A stretch of 64,000 nt of DNA from Streptomyces sp. Y2F8-2 (GCF_014905555.1 NZ_BNGS01000003.1:186001-250000), one strand, 5' to 3'. Numbered from the stretch's first letter, positions 51,421-61,705 are shown. The notes: generated by a model from the sequence alone, not told the origin. A program made the numbers and translations.

Positions 51421-53039
51421 GCAGCGATACGACGACCGACTACGCCCCCGCAGGGCACGAGGAACCCGTCCCGGGCGGCCGAAGGTTCCGCCGGGAGACC
51501 GAGCGGGCCGACGGCCCCGGCGGCGGACGCCTCACGGCCGCCCTGGTGTTCCTGGTCCCCACCGCCGCCGCGCTGGCCGTGATCCTCCGCGGAATCGGAG
51601 TGCGGCAACTGTGGCGCGACGAGCACGCCACCTGGTGGGCGGCCACGCTCTCCTTCCACGAGCTGAGCCATCTGATCCGCACCATCGACGTGGTCTTCAC
51701 GCCGTACTACGTGCTGATGCACGCGTGGATCGCCGTCGCCGGCGACTCGCCGACCGCGATGCGCCTGCCGGAGGCCGTCGCGATGGCGTGCTCGGCCGGG
51801 CTGCTCGCGCTGCTCGGACGGCGGCTGTTCACCACGCAGACAGGCGTCCTCGCGGGACTGGCGTTCGCGGTCGTGCCCACGGTGACGCGGTACGGGCAGG
51901 AGATCCGCCCCTACGCCTTCGCCGTGGCCGCCGTGCTGCTGTCGACGCTGCTGCTGGCCCGGGCCCTGGACCAGCCGTCCTTCAAGGTGTGGGTGGGCTA
52001 CACACTGTCCGTGCCGCTGATCGGCTGGAGCCATCTGGCCTCCATGGCGGTGCTCGGGGCGCACCTGACGATGATCCTGATCGCACGACGCTCCGGGGAC
52101 CGGATCGCGGGCTGGGCGTACGCGGCGGCAGGCACCCTCGGCCTGTGCTTCGTCCTCCCGGCGGCCATCCAGGGCTCGGGGCAGAGCGGGCAGATCGCCT
52201 GGAACAACCCCGTCCAGAAGGACCTGCTGGAGTTTCCGAAGAACCTGTTCGGATCCTGGGCCGTGGCGGTGCCGGTGCTGGCGCTCGGGCTTGTGGGCCT
52301 CTTCTTCGCCGGAAAGCGGGCGCTGCCGTTGGCCGTGTGGGTCGTGCTCCCGCCGCTGGCGACCTATGTGACGGCCTCGAAGCTCCACCTCTTCCTGCCG
52401 CGCTATCTGCTGTTCACCCTGCCGGCCTGGGTACTGCTCGCGGCGGTCGCCGTGACCCGGCTGGCCGGTCCGGTCGCGGGCGCTAAGGCCGGGACGGGGG
52501 CGGCGGTGCGGCGGGGGTTCGGCTGGGTGCTGGCCGCGGCTGCCGTCGCCGGGCTCCTGTGGCAGGCGCTGCCGGGCATCCGGGAGACCCGCCAGAACGC
52601 GCAGGGGGAGCCGGACTTCCGGGGCGCCGCCCGCATCATCAGGGCCGAGCAGCGCAAGAGCGACGGGATCGCCTTCAGTGGGGTGATGGCGGAGCGCCGG
52701 GCCATGGCCTACGAATTGCGCGACGACCCCGGGCGGCCGCGTGACGTGCTCATGTACTGGACCCCGCAGGAGCTGGGCTCCTTCGGGGCGGGCGAGTGCC
52801 CGCAGCCCGCGCCGTGTCTGGCAAAGGCCAAGCGGCTGTGGCTGGTGTCGACCACGTTCGACGGGCAGCCGCTCAGTGGGATGCCGAAGCAGACGGCGGC
52901 CGCGGTCGAGAGCGGGTTCCGCGTGGTCAGGACCCGGAAGCTGACCGGCCTCCAGCTGGTGCTGCTGGAGCCTGTGAAGAAGGCCGCGGACGACACAGCG
53001 GACAAGGACGACGCGTCCCGGCGCAAGGTGCACGCCTGA
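51417..53039 (+). CDS. GT39-like membrane glycosyltransferase, second copy
   Basis: 540 residues, start overlapping the previous stop. After a charged N-terminus and the first helix comes LWRDEHATWW, the GT-C acidic motif. About ten helices and a soluble C-terminal domain follow. It is a distant paralogue of the preceding protein, with less than obvious sequence identity. Ends in a Lys/Asp-rich tail. Followed by a terminator-like hairpin. Confidence 0.8.
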   Translation: MSSDTTTDYAPAGHEEPVPGGRRFRRETERADGPGGGRLTAALVFLVPTAAALAVILRGIGVRQLWRDEHATWWAATLSFHELSHLIRTIDVVFTPYYVLMHAWIAVAGDSPTAMRLPEAVAMACSAGLLALLGRRLFTTQTGVLAGLAFAVVPTVTRYGQEIRPYAFAVAAVLLSTLLLARALDQPSFKVWVGYTLSVPLIGWSHLASMAVLGAHLTMILIARRSGDRIAGWAYAAAGTLGLCFVLPAAIQGSGQSGQIAWNNPVQKDLLEFPKNLFGSWAVAVPVLALGLVGLFFAGKRALPLAVWVVLPPLATYVTASKLHLFLPRYLLFTLPAWVLLAAVAVTRLAGPVAGAKAGTGAAVRRGFGWVLAAAAVAGLLWQALPGIRETRQNAQGEPDFRGAARIIRAEQRKSDGIAFSGVMAERRAMAYELRDDPGRPRDVLMYWTPQELGSFGAGECPQPAPCLAKAKRLWLVSTTFDGQPLSGMPKQTAAAVESGFRVVRTRKLTGLQLVLLEPVKKAADDTADKDDASRRKVHA

Positions 53040-53065
53040 GCCGTCCCAGGACGCTCGGGGGACTG

Positions 53066-53098
53066 GTCGGGAGGGGGTCCGCCGGACCCCCTCCCGAC
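53066..53098 (+). terminator. Terminator-like hairpin inside the glycan cluster
   Basis: Perfect 15-base stem (53066-53080 and 53084-53098) with a 3-base loop, 27 bases after the second GT39 gene. It may lower expression of the three downstream genes, or they may have their own promoter. Confidence 0.75.
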
Positions 53099-53172
53099 GC
53101 CCGGCTGCCGGCAACGGCACCCGGGTGGGCGGAAACGCAACAACCAGGGGATTTCCACGGAGGGGAAACGAC

Positions 53173-53928
53173 ATGACGTACGACCTGGGGGGTGTCCGCG
53201 TCACCGTGGTGATGCCCACCTACAACGAGGCGGCGAACCTGCCGCGGATGGCCGAGGCGGTGCTGGGACTGCCGATCGACGGTCTGCACCTGAAGGTCGT
53301 CGACGACTCCAGCCCGGACGGCACCGGGCGGATCGCCGAGGAGCTGGCCGAGAAGCACAACTGGGACGGCCGGTGGCGGATGAGCGTGCTGCACCGCACC
53401 GAGAAGGACGGGCTGGGGCGCGCCTACGTGGCGGGCATGAGCGCCGCACTCGCCGAGGGCGCCGCGTACGTCGTCCAGATGGACGCCGACGGCAGCCACC
53501 CGGTGGAGGCGGTGCCGCGGATGCTCGGCACGGCCATGGCCTCGGGGGTCGGCCTGGTGATCGGCAGCCGGTACGTCGAGGGCGGAGCGCTGGACGAGGA
53601 GTGGGGCAAGCACCGGGTGCTGCTGTCCCGCTTCGCCAACCGGTACGCCCGAACCGTGCTCGGCACCAAGATCCGGGACATCACCGCCGGCTTCAACCTG
53701 TGGTCCGCGCAGACCCTCCGGGACGTCGACCTGGCCACCGTGGACAGCGCCGGCTACAGCTTCCAGGTGGAGCTGAAGTTCAAGGCCGTCCGGGCCGGCC
53801 ACAGCGCCGTCGAGATCCCGATCCGGTTCGAGGAGCGCACCGAAGGCGTGTCCAAGATGAACCTCGCGACGCAGGTCGAGTCGGCGCTCGTGCCGCTGCG
53901 ACTGCGGATGCGCAACCGACGGAGCTGA
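53173..53928 (+). CDS. Polyprenol-phosphate mannose synthase-like GT2 enzyme
   Basis: 251 residues from the ATG at 53173 after GGAGGGG. Resembles DPM1/Ppm1 catalytic domains: VVMPTYNEAANL, VVDDSSPDGTG, MDADGSHP and DITAGFNLWS. It would attach mannose (or a related sugar) from a nucleotide sugar to polyprenyl phosphate. That is the donor type used by the two GT39 enzymes upstream. There are no membrane helices, so membrane contact probably comes through its GtrA neighbour. Confidence 0.85.
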   Translation: MTYDLGGVRVTVVMPTYNEAANLPRMAEAVLGLPIDGLHLKVVDDSSPDGTGRIAEELAEKHNWDGRWRMSVLHRTEKDGLGRAYVAGMSAALAEGAAYVVQMDADGSHPVEAVPRMLGTAMASGVGLVIGSRYVEGGALDEEWGKHRVLLSRFANRYARTVLGTKIRDITAGFNLWSAQTLRDVDLATVDSAGYSFQVELKFKAVRAGHSAVEIPIRFEERTEGVSKMNLATQVESALVPLRLRMRNRRS

Positions 53929-53935
53929 CCTCACC

Positions 53936-54493
53936 ATGAGCGGACGGCACGCGCTGCCCTCGCGGCTGGGGAACCTGTACCGCGAGATCGCGAAGTTCGG
54001 ACTGGTGGGGCTCTCGGGATTCGTACTCAACCTCGCGGTCTTCAATCTCATCAGAAGTGTGGCCCACTGGCAGACGGTCAGGGCGAGCGTGGCCGCGACC
54101 GCTGTCGCCATCATGGGCAACTACATCGGCCTCCGGTACTTCGCATACCGGGACCGCGGCCAGGAGGAGCGGAGCGGCCAGAAGAAGGAGCTCGGTCTCT
54201 TCCTCTTCTTCAGCGCGGTCGGCCTGGTCATCGAGAACTCGGTCCTCTACGTGACCACCTACGCGTTCGGCTGGGACAGCACGCTCGCCAACAACATCTG
54301 CAAGTTCCTCGGCATCGGCATCGCGACCCTCTTCCGCTTCTGGTCCTACCGGACGTGGGTCTTCAAGACGGCCGGCCGCCGGCCGGAACACACGGAGGTG
54401 GTCTCCCGTGGTGCTGCGCCCACCTTCCCCGCACCGCAGGCCGAGCCCGCGGAAACCTACTTCAGCTTCTCCGGCGAGAGGACATCATCATGA
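53936..54493 (+). CDS. GtrA-family membrane protein
   Basis: 185 residues with four membrane helices (about 18-38, 48-68, 88-108, 116-136), the GtrA/DPMS pattern. GtrA proteins help flip or present polyprenyl-phosphate sugars and are often paired with DPM-like synthases, as here (8-base gap). The C-terminus is cytosolic. Its stop overlaps the next gene (ATGA). Confidence 0.85.
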   Translation: MSGRHALPSRLGNLYREIAKFGLVGLSGFVLNLAVFNLIRSVAHWQTVRASVAATAVAIMGNYIGLRYFAYRDRGQEERSGQKKELGLFLFFSAVGLVIENSVLYVTTYAFGWDSTLANNICKFLGIGIATLFRFWSYRTWVFKTAGRRPEHTEVVSRGAAPTFPAPQAEPAETYFSFSGERTSS

Positions 54494-55581
54494 GCGAAGC
54501 CATCCTCCTCGTCGGAGGCAAGGGCACCCGGCTGCATCCGCTGTGCACCTTCACCCCCAAGCCGCTGCTGCTCGTCGCGGGCGTGCCGCTGCTGACCCAC
54601 CAGCTGGCCCGCGCCGCGGCGGCGGGGGTGACCCGGATCGTCTTCGCCACGTCCTACCTGGCGGAGCTGTTCGAGCGGGAGTACGGCGACGGCGCCGGAC
54701 TGGGCCTGGAACTCGTGTACGTCACCGAGACCGAGCCCCTGGGCACCGGTGGCGCGATCCGCAACGCCGCCCGCCATCTGACCTGCGGCCCCGACGAACC
54801 CGTCCTGGTGTTCAACGGCGACATCCTCAGCGGTCTGGACATCCGGAGCCTCAGGGACGGTCACGTCGCCTCCGGCGCCGGCGTCAGCCTGCACCTGACC
54901 CGGGTCGCGGACCCGCGGGCCTACGGGCTGGTCCCCACCGACGAGCACGGCAGGGTCATGACGTTCCTGGAGAAGCCACAGCGCCCCGAGGAGATCGTCA
55001 CCGACCAGATCAACGCGGGCTGCTACGTCTTCACCCGCTCCGTCATCGACACCATCCCCGAGGGCCGGGTCGTCTCCGTCGAGCGGGAGACGTTCCCGGG
55101 CCTGCTGGCCTCGGGCGCCCTCCTGCGCGGCGTCGTCGACGAGACGTACTGGCTGGACCTCGGTACGCCGTCGGCCTTCGTCACCGGGTCCGCCGACCTG
55201 GTGCGCGGCCATGTGTCCTCACCCGCACTCCCCGGCCCGACGGGGGACGCCCTGATTCTGCCGGGGGCGCGGGTCGACCCGCTGGCGGTGCTGACGGGAG
55301 GCACCGCGGTGTGCGACGGCGCCGTGGTGGAGGCGGGGGCCGTCGTGGAGGGCAGCGTCGTCCTGCCCGGGGCGCGCATCGGCCGGGGGGCGCTGGTCCA
55401 GCGGTCCGTGGTGGGGCGCGACGCGGTCGTCGGCGAGTGCACCAGCGTCGTCGAGGCGGTGGTCGGCGACCACGCCCATCTGGGACCGCACAACGAGGTC
55501 CCGGCGGGCGTGCGCGTCGACTGCGGTGTTCACCTGCCCGAGCGGGCGGTCCGCGTCTCCGTGCCCACACACCTCGGCTGA
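54490..55581 (+). CDS. Nucleotide-sugar pyrophosphorylase (mannose-1-phosphate guanylyltransferase-like)
   Basis: 363 residues. N-terminal nucleotidyltransferase domain: LVGGKGTRLHPLCTFTPKPLL, VFNGDIL, INAGCYVF and YWLDLGTP. The C-terminal left-handed beta-helix repeats run from about residue 250. It makes an NDP-sugar, plausibly GDP-mannose given the neighbouring mannosyltransfer-type genes, although glucose is possible. Start overlaps the GtrA stop. Last gene of the cluster, with a strong terminator after it. Confidence 0.85.
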   Translation: MSEAILLVGGKGTRLHPLCTFTPKPLLLVAGVPLLTHQLARAAAAGVTRIVFATSYLAELFEREYGDGAGLGLELVYVTETEPLGTGGAIRNAARHLTCGPDEPVLVFNGDILSGLDIRSLRDGHVASGAGVSLHLTRVADPRAYGLVPTDEHGRVMTFLEKPQRPEEIVTDQINAGCYVFTRSVIDTIPEGRVVSVERETFPGLLASGALLRGVVDETYWLDLGTPSAFVTGSADLVRGHVSSPALPGPTGDALILPGARVDPLAVLTGGTAVCDGAVVEAGAVVEGSVVLPGARIGRGALVQRSVVGRDAVVGECTSVVEAVVGDHAHLGPHNEVPAGVRVDCGVHLPERAVRVSVPTHLG

Positions 55582-55612
55582 CCCCGGCCCGGCATCCCGC
55601 CCGCCAGGCCCA

Positions 55613-55652
55613 CACCCGCGCGGCCGCCCAGGTCGGGGCGGCCGCGCGGGTG
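55613..55652 (+). terminator. Terminator of the glycan cluster
   Basis: Perfect 17-base stem (55613-55629 and 55636-55652) with a 6-base loop, 31 bases after the pyrophosphorylase gene. Confidence 0.85.
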
Positions 55653-55805
55653 TCCGGCATGAGCCGGGCCTGCCCGGCCGGCCCCTCAGGTCGTGGGGCC
55701 GGGATGCTGTGGCGCCGTGATGCCCGAGCAGCCGGTCAGCTCGGCGCAGGCCGGACCGGTTCCCCGATCGTCCGACGGCTTCGCCCCCGGCGGCGGTGCG
55801 GCAGG

Positions 55806-56681
55806 TCACTGGTTGGCCGCCGCCGACGCCTGGGCCTCGCCGCGGCGGCGGATCTGGCGGAACGTGAACTCGGCCAGGTCGTCGCCGGCCTGGAAGACCT
55901 TGGCGTCCTTGGTCGTCACGTCCTTGCCGTTGGTGAACCCGGCGAGCGTGAAGTACGCGTAGCGGCCGTAGGTGTTGGTCGTGGAGCGGCAGACGGCCGT
56001 ACGGCAGAACGCGGGCACGCCCTGGCCGCTCAGCGACGCGATGATGCTCTTGTTGTCGGCTTCCTGCCTGGCCTTCGTGGCCTTGGCCGCGGTGTCGAAC
56101 AGGGCCACGCCGACCGTGACCGCGACGCCGTCCTTCGTGTAGGTGGCGCGGATCACACGGGTGCAGCCGTTCCTGGTGAGCACCGCGGGCAGGGTGCGCA
56201 GAGCGGCCGACGCACAGTTCGTGGTGGAGGCGGTGGGGCCCTTCTTGTACACGTTCGTGCCCATGGTCAGCTGGGTGCCGGGGAACAACGTGTCCGCGCT
56301 GATCGGGGCCGTGTCCTTCTTCGCGCTGGATATGAAGTCCATCGGATTCAGCGGCGGAGGGGCCGAGGTCGGCGCGAAGGACGGGGCGGCGTCGGCGCTC
56401 TCACTCGGGATGTTCGCCGCACTCGGCAGGGCGCTGGCCGGCCTGTTCGAGGCCCCGCTGCCGCCGTTCGCGGACACCACCGCCACGGCGACGGCGGCGC
56501 CGATCCCGACCGTGGCCAGGGCACCGCCGACGATCATCAGCAGCCGGCGGCGCTTGTTGCGGGCCTCCGAGGCCTCGGCAAGCGCGGCCCAGTCCGGCGA
56601 ACTGCTCTGACTGCCCCACTGGGGTTGCTGGGAACTCGGTTTCCAGGGATCCCACTGGGGCTCCCCCTGCCCATAACTCAT
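55806..56681 (-). CDS. Membrane-anchored extracellular protein of unknown function
   Basis: 291 residues from the ATG at 56681 (MSYGQGEPQWDPW); an ATG three codons upstream is possible and neither has a good ribosome-binding site. A Gln/Ser/Trp-rich cytosolic stretch precedes RNKRRR and one membrane helix at about 47-70. An Ala/Ser/Pro linker and a beta-rich outside domain with four Cys follow (TTNCASA, NGCTRV, AFCRTAVCRS). Proteins of this layout are common in Streptomyces but I do not know a function. It points away from rplM. Confidence 0.7.
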   Translation of the reverse strand: MSYGQGEPQWDPWKPSSQQPQWGSQSSSPDWAALAEASEARNKRRRLLMIVGGALATVGIGAAVAVAVVSANGGSGASNRPASALPSAANIPSESADAAPSFAPTSAPPPLNPMDFISSAKKDTAPISADTLFPGTQLTMGTNVYKKGPTASTTNCASAALRTLPAVLTRNGCTRVIRATYTKDGVAVTVGVALFDTAAKATKARQEADNKSIIASLSGQGVPAFCRTAVCRSTTNTYGRYAYFTLAGFTNGKDVTTKDAKVFQAGDDLAEFTFRQIRRRGEAQASAAANQ

Positions 56682-56788
56682 GCGGCGCATCTTAGACGGG
56701 CGACGGGCACGCTTGTTCCCGTTCGGTAACCCCTGCAGCGACCGCACAGCCACCGGACCCGAGGCGCAACAGCGGCGAAGCCCTCGTT
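56682..56788. other. Divergent region between the anchored-protein gene and rplM
   Basis: Carries the minus-strand gene's upstream region; no clear promoter in that direction. The rplM promoter lies at 56789-56817, and the leader to 56997 holds no gene. Confidence 0.4.
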
Positions 56789-56817
56789 TTGACCCTTCTC
56801 ATGGGCGCCGTTATCCT
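56789..56817 (+). promoter_or_regulatory. rplM-rpsI promoter
   Basis: TTGACC (56789-56794), 17 bases, TATCCT (56812-56817): a strong vegetative-type match, with a leader of about 175 bases before rplM. Confidence 0.8.
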
Positions 56818-56997
56818 GGCTGTTCGTTGTGTGTATTGGCTTGCTCATTCTCACGTGAGGGGCCCTTACACCGGTCCACCGGGCCGATGACCAGCGACCA
56901 GCACGCGGCTTGCGTCACCGCTGTGCGGTCAGGGCTGTCGTGATCGTCTTCGGTGACCTTGTCAGGAACCTCACTGAAGAAGCGAAGGCTACGAACC

Positions 56998-57441
56998 GTG
57001 CGTACGTACAGCCCCAAGCCCGGCGATGTGACGCGTCAGTGGCACGTCATTGACGCGCAGGACGTCGTCCTGGGCCGTCTGGCCACCACCGCTGCCACTC
57101 TCCTGCGTGGCAAGCACAAGCCCATCTACGCGCCCCACGTGGACGCGGGTGACTTCGTCATCATCATCAACGCGGACAAGGTCCACCTGTCCGGCAACAA
57201 GCGGACCCAGAAGATGGCGTACCGCCACTCCGGCTACCCGGGTGGTCTGCGCTCGATCCGCTACGACGACCTGCTGGCGAACAACCCCGAGAAGGCCATC
57301 GAGAAGGCCGTCAAGGGCATGCTCCCCAAGAACTCCCTGGGCCGTCAGATGCTCTCGAAGCTGAAGGTCTACAAGGGTGACCAGCACCCGCACGCTGCCC
57401 AGCAGCCGGTGCCGTTCGAGATCACCCAGGTCGCGCAGTAA
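56998..57441 (+). CDS. rplM: 50S ribosomal protein L13
   Basis: L13 is an early 50S assembly protein. 147 residues from the GTG at 56998 ([20 protein letters not shown]). The frame is open to 56953 but the extension is not conserved. Co-transcribed with rpsI, 42 bases downstream. Confidence 0.97.
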   Translation: MRTYSPKPGDVTRQWHVIDAQDVVLGRLATTAATLLRGKHKPIYAPHVDAGDFVIIINADKVHLSGNKRTQKMAYRHSGYPGGLRSIRYDDLLANNPEKAIEKAVKGMLPKNSLGRQMLSKLKVYKGDQHPHAAQQPVPFEITQVAQ

Positions 57442-57483
57442 GTCCGGCCACCCCCTAAGACTGAAGAGAATCTGAGGAGAATC

Positions 57484-57996
57484 GTGGCCGAGATCACTGC
57501 CGAGCAGCCGCTCGAAGAGCTTGACATCGACAGCTACACCACCGAGACCGAGGTCCCGCTGGAGGGTGAGTACACCTCCGAGTCCCTCGCCTCCCGCTTC
57601 GGTGAGCCCCAGCCGGCCGCCGGCCTGGGCCGCCGCAAGAACGCCATCGCCCGCGTCCGGATCGTCCCGGGCACCGGCAAGTGGAAGATCAACGGGCGCA
57701 CGCTCGAGGACTACTTCCCGAACAAGGTGCACCAGCAGGAGGTCAACGAGCCCTTCAAGGTGCTCGAGCTCGAGGGCCGCTACGACGTCATCGCCCGTAT
57801 CGCGGGTGGCGGCGTCTCCGGTCAGGCCGGTGCGCTCCGTCTCGGTGTCGCCCGCGCCCTGAACGAGGCGGACGTCGACAACAACCGCGGTCCGCTGAAG
57901 AAGGCCGGCTTCCTGCGCCGCGACGACCGTGCGGTCGAGCGCAAGAAGGCCGGTCTGAAGAAGGCCCGCAAGGCGCCGCAGTACAGCAAGCGCTAA
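57484..57996 (+). CDS. rpsI: 30S ribosomal protein S9
   Basis: S9's C-terminal tail reaches the P-site tRNA. 170 residues from a GTG after GAGGAG. A 40-residue acidic N-terminal extension, usual in Streptomyces, precedes the core [17 protein letters not shown]. It ends with the conserved KAPQYSKR. Confidence 0.98.
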   Translation: MAEITAEQPLEELDIDSYTTETEVPLEGEYTSESLASRFGEPQPAAGLGRRKNAIARVRIVPGTGKWKINGRTLEDYFPNKVHQQEVNEPFKVLELEGRYDVIARIAGGGVSGQAGALRLGVARALNEADVDNNRGPLKKAGFLRRDDRAVERKKAGLKKARKAPQYSKR

Positions 57997-58396
57997 TCGC
58001 GTCCGCTGGTCACAGCGGGCGACCCCCTGCCTGCTGTGCGCATGCACGCATCGCCCCGGCAGCACGTTCCGTGCCGCCGGGGCGGTTCGTTTACGGGGGA
58101 CGGTGCTTATCACCGGCTTTTGGAGCTTATGGAGCAATCCCGACAGTCCCGGCGGGGGCTTCGGGGAAGCCATCACAGGACAGGGCCGCGGCACGTGGGC
58201 CGGTGTGGCGTAGGGTCTGCGGACGCACGTCGGCGGGACATGCCTCTGTGGCGCATACGTCCACAGGATGTACGTTCGCGGAATTACGCCGGCGGGGTGA
58301 TGTCGGCGGACGGCGTCGGCGGGACGTACGTATTCCGCTCCTGTCCGGACACTCGACAAGAGCCGCACATTCGCAGCAAGTTCGGAGGACACCACA
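57997..58396 (+). other. 400-base spacer between rpsI and glmM
   Basis: Contains the rpsI terminator (58052-58084) and then about 310 bases of glmM upstream region. TAGGGT (58211-58216) might be a -10 box, but I see no matching -35. Small open frames lack support. Confidence 0.5.
58052..58084 (+). terminator. rpsI terminator
   Basis: 14-base stem (58052-58065 and 58071-58084) with one mismatch and a GTTCC loop, 55 bases after rpsI. Confidence 0.8.
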
Positions 58397-59755
58397 GTGG
58401 GACGACTCTTCGGCACGGACGGCGTGCGCGGTGTCGCCAACGCGGATCTCACGGCCGAGATGGCGCTCGGCCTGTCCGTCGCGGCGGCGCACGTACTGGC
58501 CGAGGCGGGCACGTTCGAGGGCCACAAGCCGAAGGCGGTGGTCGGACGGGACCCGCGCGCGTCCGGGGAGTTCCTGGAGGCCGCCGTGGTCGCCGGTCTC
58601 GCCAGCGCCGGCGTGGACGTGCTGCGGGTCGGCGTGCTGCCCACCCCGGCCGTCGCGTATCTGACGGGCGCCCTCGGCGCGGACCTCGGCGTGATGCTGT
58701 CCGCCAGCCACAACGCCATGCCCGACAACGGCGTCAAGTTCTTCGCCCGCGGCGGCCACAAGCTCGCCGACGAGCTGGAGGACAGGATCGAGGGCGTGTA
58801 CGAGGAGCACCGCACCGGCGCCCCCTGGGACCGGCCCACCGGGGCCGGGGTCGGCCGGGTGACGTCGTACGACGAGGGCTTCGACCAGTACGTGGCCCAT
58901 CTGCTGAGTGTCCTGCCGAACCGTCTCGACGGGCTGAAGATCGTCCTCGACGAGGCGCACGGCGCCGCCTCCCGGGTCTCGCCCGAGGCGTTCACGCGCG
59001 CGGGCGCCGAGATCGTCACCATCGGCGCGGAGCCGGACGGCCTCAACATCAACGACGGCTGCGGCTCCACCCACCTGGACAAGCTGAAGGCCGCCGTCGT
59101 CGAGCACGGCGCCGACCTCGGCATCGCGCACGACGGTGACGCCGACCGCTGCCTCGCCGTGGACCACACCGGCGAGGAGGTGGACGGCGACCAGATCCTC
59201 GCCGTGCTCGCGCTGGCGATGCGGGAGCGTTCCGCGCTGCGCTCCGACACCGTGGTCGCGACGGTCATGTCCAACCTGGGCTTCAAGCTGGCCATGGAGC
59301 GCGAGGGCATCCAGCTCGTGCAGACCGCGGTCGGCGACCGGTACGTGCTGGAGGAGATGAAGGAGAAGGACTACGCGCTCGGCGGCGAGCAGTCCGGCCA
59401 CGTCATCATCCTCGACCACGCCACCACGGGCGACGGCACACTGACCGGCCTGCTGCTGGCCGCGCGGGTCGCCCAGACCGGCCGTACGCTGCGGGAGCTG
59501 GCGTCCGTGATGGAGCGGCTGCCGCAGGTGCTGGTCAACGTGCCGGACGTGGACAAGTCCCGGGTCGGCTCGTCCCCGGACCTGGCCGCCGCCGTGACCG
59601 AGGCGGAGCGGGAGCTGGGCGCGACCGGGCGGGTGCTGCTGCGGCCGTCGGGCACCGAGCCCCTCGTACGGGTCATGGTCGAGGCCGCGGACATCGACCA
59701 GGCGCGGTCGGTGGCGGGACGGCTGGCGGACGCGGTGAAGTCGGCGCTCGGCTAG
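58397..59755 (+). CDS. glmM: Phosphoglucosamine mutase
   Basis: Converts glucosamine-6-phosphate to glucosamine-1-phosphate, for UDP-GlcNAc and so peptidoglycan. 452 residues from a GTG after CGGAGGAC. Active-site serine in [13 protein letters not shown] (about residue 104), metal loop DGDADR (about 247), sugar loop GEQSGH (about 332), phosphate loop [12 protein letters not shown] (about 417). glmS, the previous enzyme of the same pathway, lies 2.3 kb downstream. Confidence 0.97.
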   Translation: MGRLFGTDGVRGVANADLTAEMALGLSVAAAHVLAEAGTFEGHKPKAVVGRDPRASGEFLEAAVVAGLASAGVDVLRVGVLPTPAVAYLTGALGADLGVMLSASHNAMPDNGVKFFARGGHKLADELEDRIEGVYEEHRTGAPWDRPTGAGVGRVTSYDEGFDQYVAHLLSVLPNRLDGLKIVLDEAHGAASRVSPEAFTRAGAEIVTIGAEPDGLNINDGCGSTHLDKLKAAVVEHGADLGIAHDGDADRCLAVDHTGEEVDGDQILAVLALAMRERSALRSDTVVATVMSNLGFKLAMEREGIQLVQTAVGDRYVLEEMKEKDYALGGEQSGHVIILDHATTGDGTLTGLLLAARVAQTGRTLRELASVMERLPQVLVNVPDVDKSRVGSSPDLAAAVTEAERELGATGRVLLRPSGTEPLVRVMVEAADIDQARSVAGRLADAVKSALG

Positions 59756-60699
59756 AGACGCCTCGCCTTGCGGGAACGTTCGCGCTGCTTGGACCAGATC
59801 CACTTCTGGGCCAGCAGCGTGAGCGTCCCCGCCACCACGATGCCCAGCAGGTTCAGCAGGAGCTGTTTCGTGGAGCCCCAGGTCTGCCCGGTGTCGCCGT
59901 AACTCAGCGCGACGGCCGCGTTGGCCGCGGCCGGGACCGTCGTCACGGAGATGGCGACCCCTACCAGAGCGCCGGACTTGGCGGAGGTCAGGGAGAGCGT
60001 GCCGGCGGCTCCGGCGAGGACCGCCACGACGAGGGAGAACCAGTCGGGGGCGTAGACGAAGCCGGTGTTGGGCCGGGCGCTCTCCAACTGCTCCTTGCTG
60101 AACAGGCCGACCGCGTCCATGAACAGGCTGAACCCCACCGTCACGGCCATCGCCACAGCGAACCCCACCAGCAGCGCGGTCAGCGAGCGCAGCGCGAGCC
60201 GGGGCGCCCGCTGCACCAACGCCGTGCCGATCCCCGCCAGTGGGCCGAACTCCGGACCCACCGCCATCGCGCCCACGATCAGGATCGCGTTGTCGAGCAC
60301 CACACCGCACGCCGCGATCACGGTGGCCAGCGTGATGAACGCGAGGTAGGTGATCGACAGCGTCGACTCCTCGTGCGTGGCCTCCGTCAGGTGCTCCCAC
60401 AGCACCGCGTCCGCGCCCTCGCCCGGGGCCTCCGCCTCGGCCTTGTCGGCCCGCTTGGACAGCGACAGGTCGATGTTCTCGACGGCGATGGAACCGGTGC
60501 CTTCCAGGCCCATCTCCTGGAGCGCGCTGAGGAGTTCGTCCGTGGCCTCGCGCGCGACGTCGCACATCACGACGTCCCCGGCGGGGTTACGGGCGGCACC
60601 CGGTAGGACGACGAGGTGCGTGGTGCCGACCGTCCCCTCGATCAGACGCACCGCCTCCGCCGTCTGCTCGGTGGGGGTGATCAGGCGCAGATGCAGCAT
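59752..60699 (-). CDS. DUF389 membrane protein
   Basis: 315 residues. A soluble N-terminal domain (to about residue 115, [19 protein letters not shown]) is followed by six membrane helices with [20 protein letters not shown], the family signature. It is convergent with glmM and the two stop codons overlap in one CTAG. DUF389 proteins have no established function. The residues after the last helix are basic ([11 protein letters not shown]). Confidence 0.9.
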   Translation of the reverse strand: MLHLRLITPTEQTAEAVRLIEGTVGTTHLVVLPGAARNPAGDVVMCDVAREATDELLSALQEMGLEGTGSIAVENIDLSLSKRADKAEAEAPGEGADAVLWEHLTEATHEESTLSITYLAFITLATVIAACGVVLDNAILIVGAMAVGPEFGPLAGIGTALVQRAPRLALRSLTALLVGFAVAMAVTVGFSLFMDAVGLFSKEQLESARPNTGFVYAPDWFSLVVAVLAGAAGTLSLTSAKSGALVGVAISVTTVPAAANAAVALSYGDTGQTWGSTKQLLLNLLGIVVAGTLTLLAQKWIWSKQRERSRKARRL

Positions 60700-60715
60700 G
60701 CCCGCAGGGTAGCCG

Positions 60716-61705
60716 TCACAGTTTGCGCAGGCTCAGCCGCTGCACCTTGTGGTCCGGGCCCTTGCGCAGCACCAGGGTGGCGCGGCCGCGGGTGGGGGCG
60801 ATGTTCTCCACCAGGTTGGGCTTGTTGACGGTGCGCCACATGGTGCCGGCGTAGTCGAGGGCCTCCTCCTCGGAGACCTGGGTGTACTTGCGGAAGTACG
60901 AAGAGGGGTCCTGGAAGGCGGTCTCGCGCAGCTTGCGGAACCGGTTGAGGTACCACTGCTCGATGTCCTCGGTGCGCGCGTCCACGTACACGCTGAAGTC
61001 GAAGTAGTCCGCGAGACCGACCCGGGTGCGGCCGTCCTTGCCGGGCAGGGCGGGCTGGAGGACGTTCAGCCCCTCGACGATCAGGATGTCCGGGCGGCGC
61101 ACGGTGAGCTTCCGGCCGGGGACGATGTCGTAGATCAGGTGGGAGTAGACGGGCGCCGTCACCTCGTCCTTGCCGGCCTTGATGTCGGCGACGAAACGGG
61201 TGAGCGCGCGGCGGTCGTACGACTCGGGGAACCCCTTGCGCGCCATCAGGCCCCGCGCCTGCAGTTCCCGCGTGGGCAGCAGGAACCCGTCCGTGGTCAC
61301 CCGCTCGACCCGCGGGTGCTCCGGCCAGCGGGACAGCAGGGCCTGGAGAAGGCGGGCCACGGTGGACTTCCCGACGGCGACGGAACCGGCGACGCCTATC
61401 ACGAACGGTGTCCCGGACTGGGAGCCCTGCTCGCCGAGGAAGGTGTTCAGGGCGCCCCTGAGGCCGTCCGTGGCCTTCACGTACAGGTTGAGCAGCCGGG
61501 ACAGCGGCAGGTAGATGTCCCGCACCTCGTCGAGGTCGATGACGTCACCCAGACCGCGCAGCTTCTCGACCTCCTCGGCGGTCAGCGGCAGCGGCGTCTT
61601 GTCGCGCAGCGCACTCCACTCGGCACGGGTGAGGTCGACGTAGGGAGTCGCCTCCGGCCTGGGCCGGTGGGCGCTCCGGGGCATCGAGGAGACCGGAGAG
61701 ATCAC
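60716..61705 (-). CDS. coaA: Pantothenate kinase, type I
   Basis: First step of coenzyme A synthesis: phosphorylates pantothenate. 329 residues from a GTG at 61705, the length I recall for the S. coelicolor protein; no clear ribosome-binding site. P-loop [12 protein letters not shown] at about residues 104-115. Further family motifs are [26 protein letters not shown] and IVEGLNVLQ. Co-directional with the DUF389 gene, 16 bases apart. Confidence 0.95.
   Translation of the reverse strand: MISPVSSMPRSAHRPRPEATPYVDLTRAEWSALRDKTPLPLTAEEVEKLRGLGDVIDLDEVRDIYLPLSRLLNLYVKATDGLRGALNTFLGEQGSQSGTPFVIGVAGSVAVGKSTVARLLQALLSRWPEHPRVERVTTDGFLLPTRELQARGLMARKGFPESYDRRALTRFVADIKAGKDEVTAPVYSHLIYDIVPGRKLTVRRPDILIVEGLNVLQPALPGKDGRTRVGLADYFDFSVYVDARTEDIEQWYLNRFRKLRETAFQDPSSYFRKYTQVSEEEALDYAGTMWRTVNKPNLVENIAPTRGRATLVLRKGPDHKVQRLSLRKL

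Noticed and set aside
54408..56729. A 773-codon plus-strand open frame over the pyrophosphorylase gene
   Set aside because: Frame shadow of the pyrophosphorylase and of the minus-strand anchored protein.
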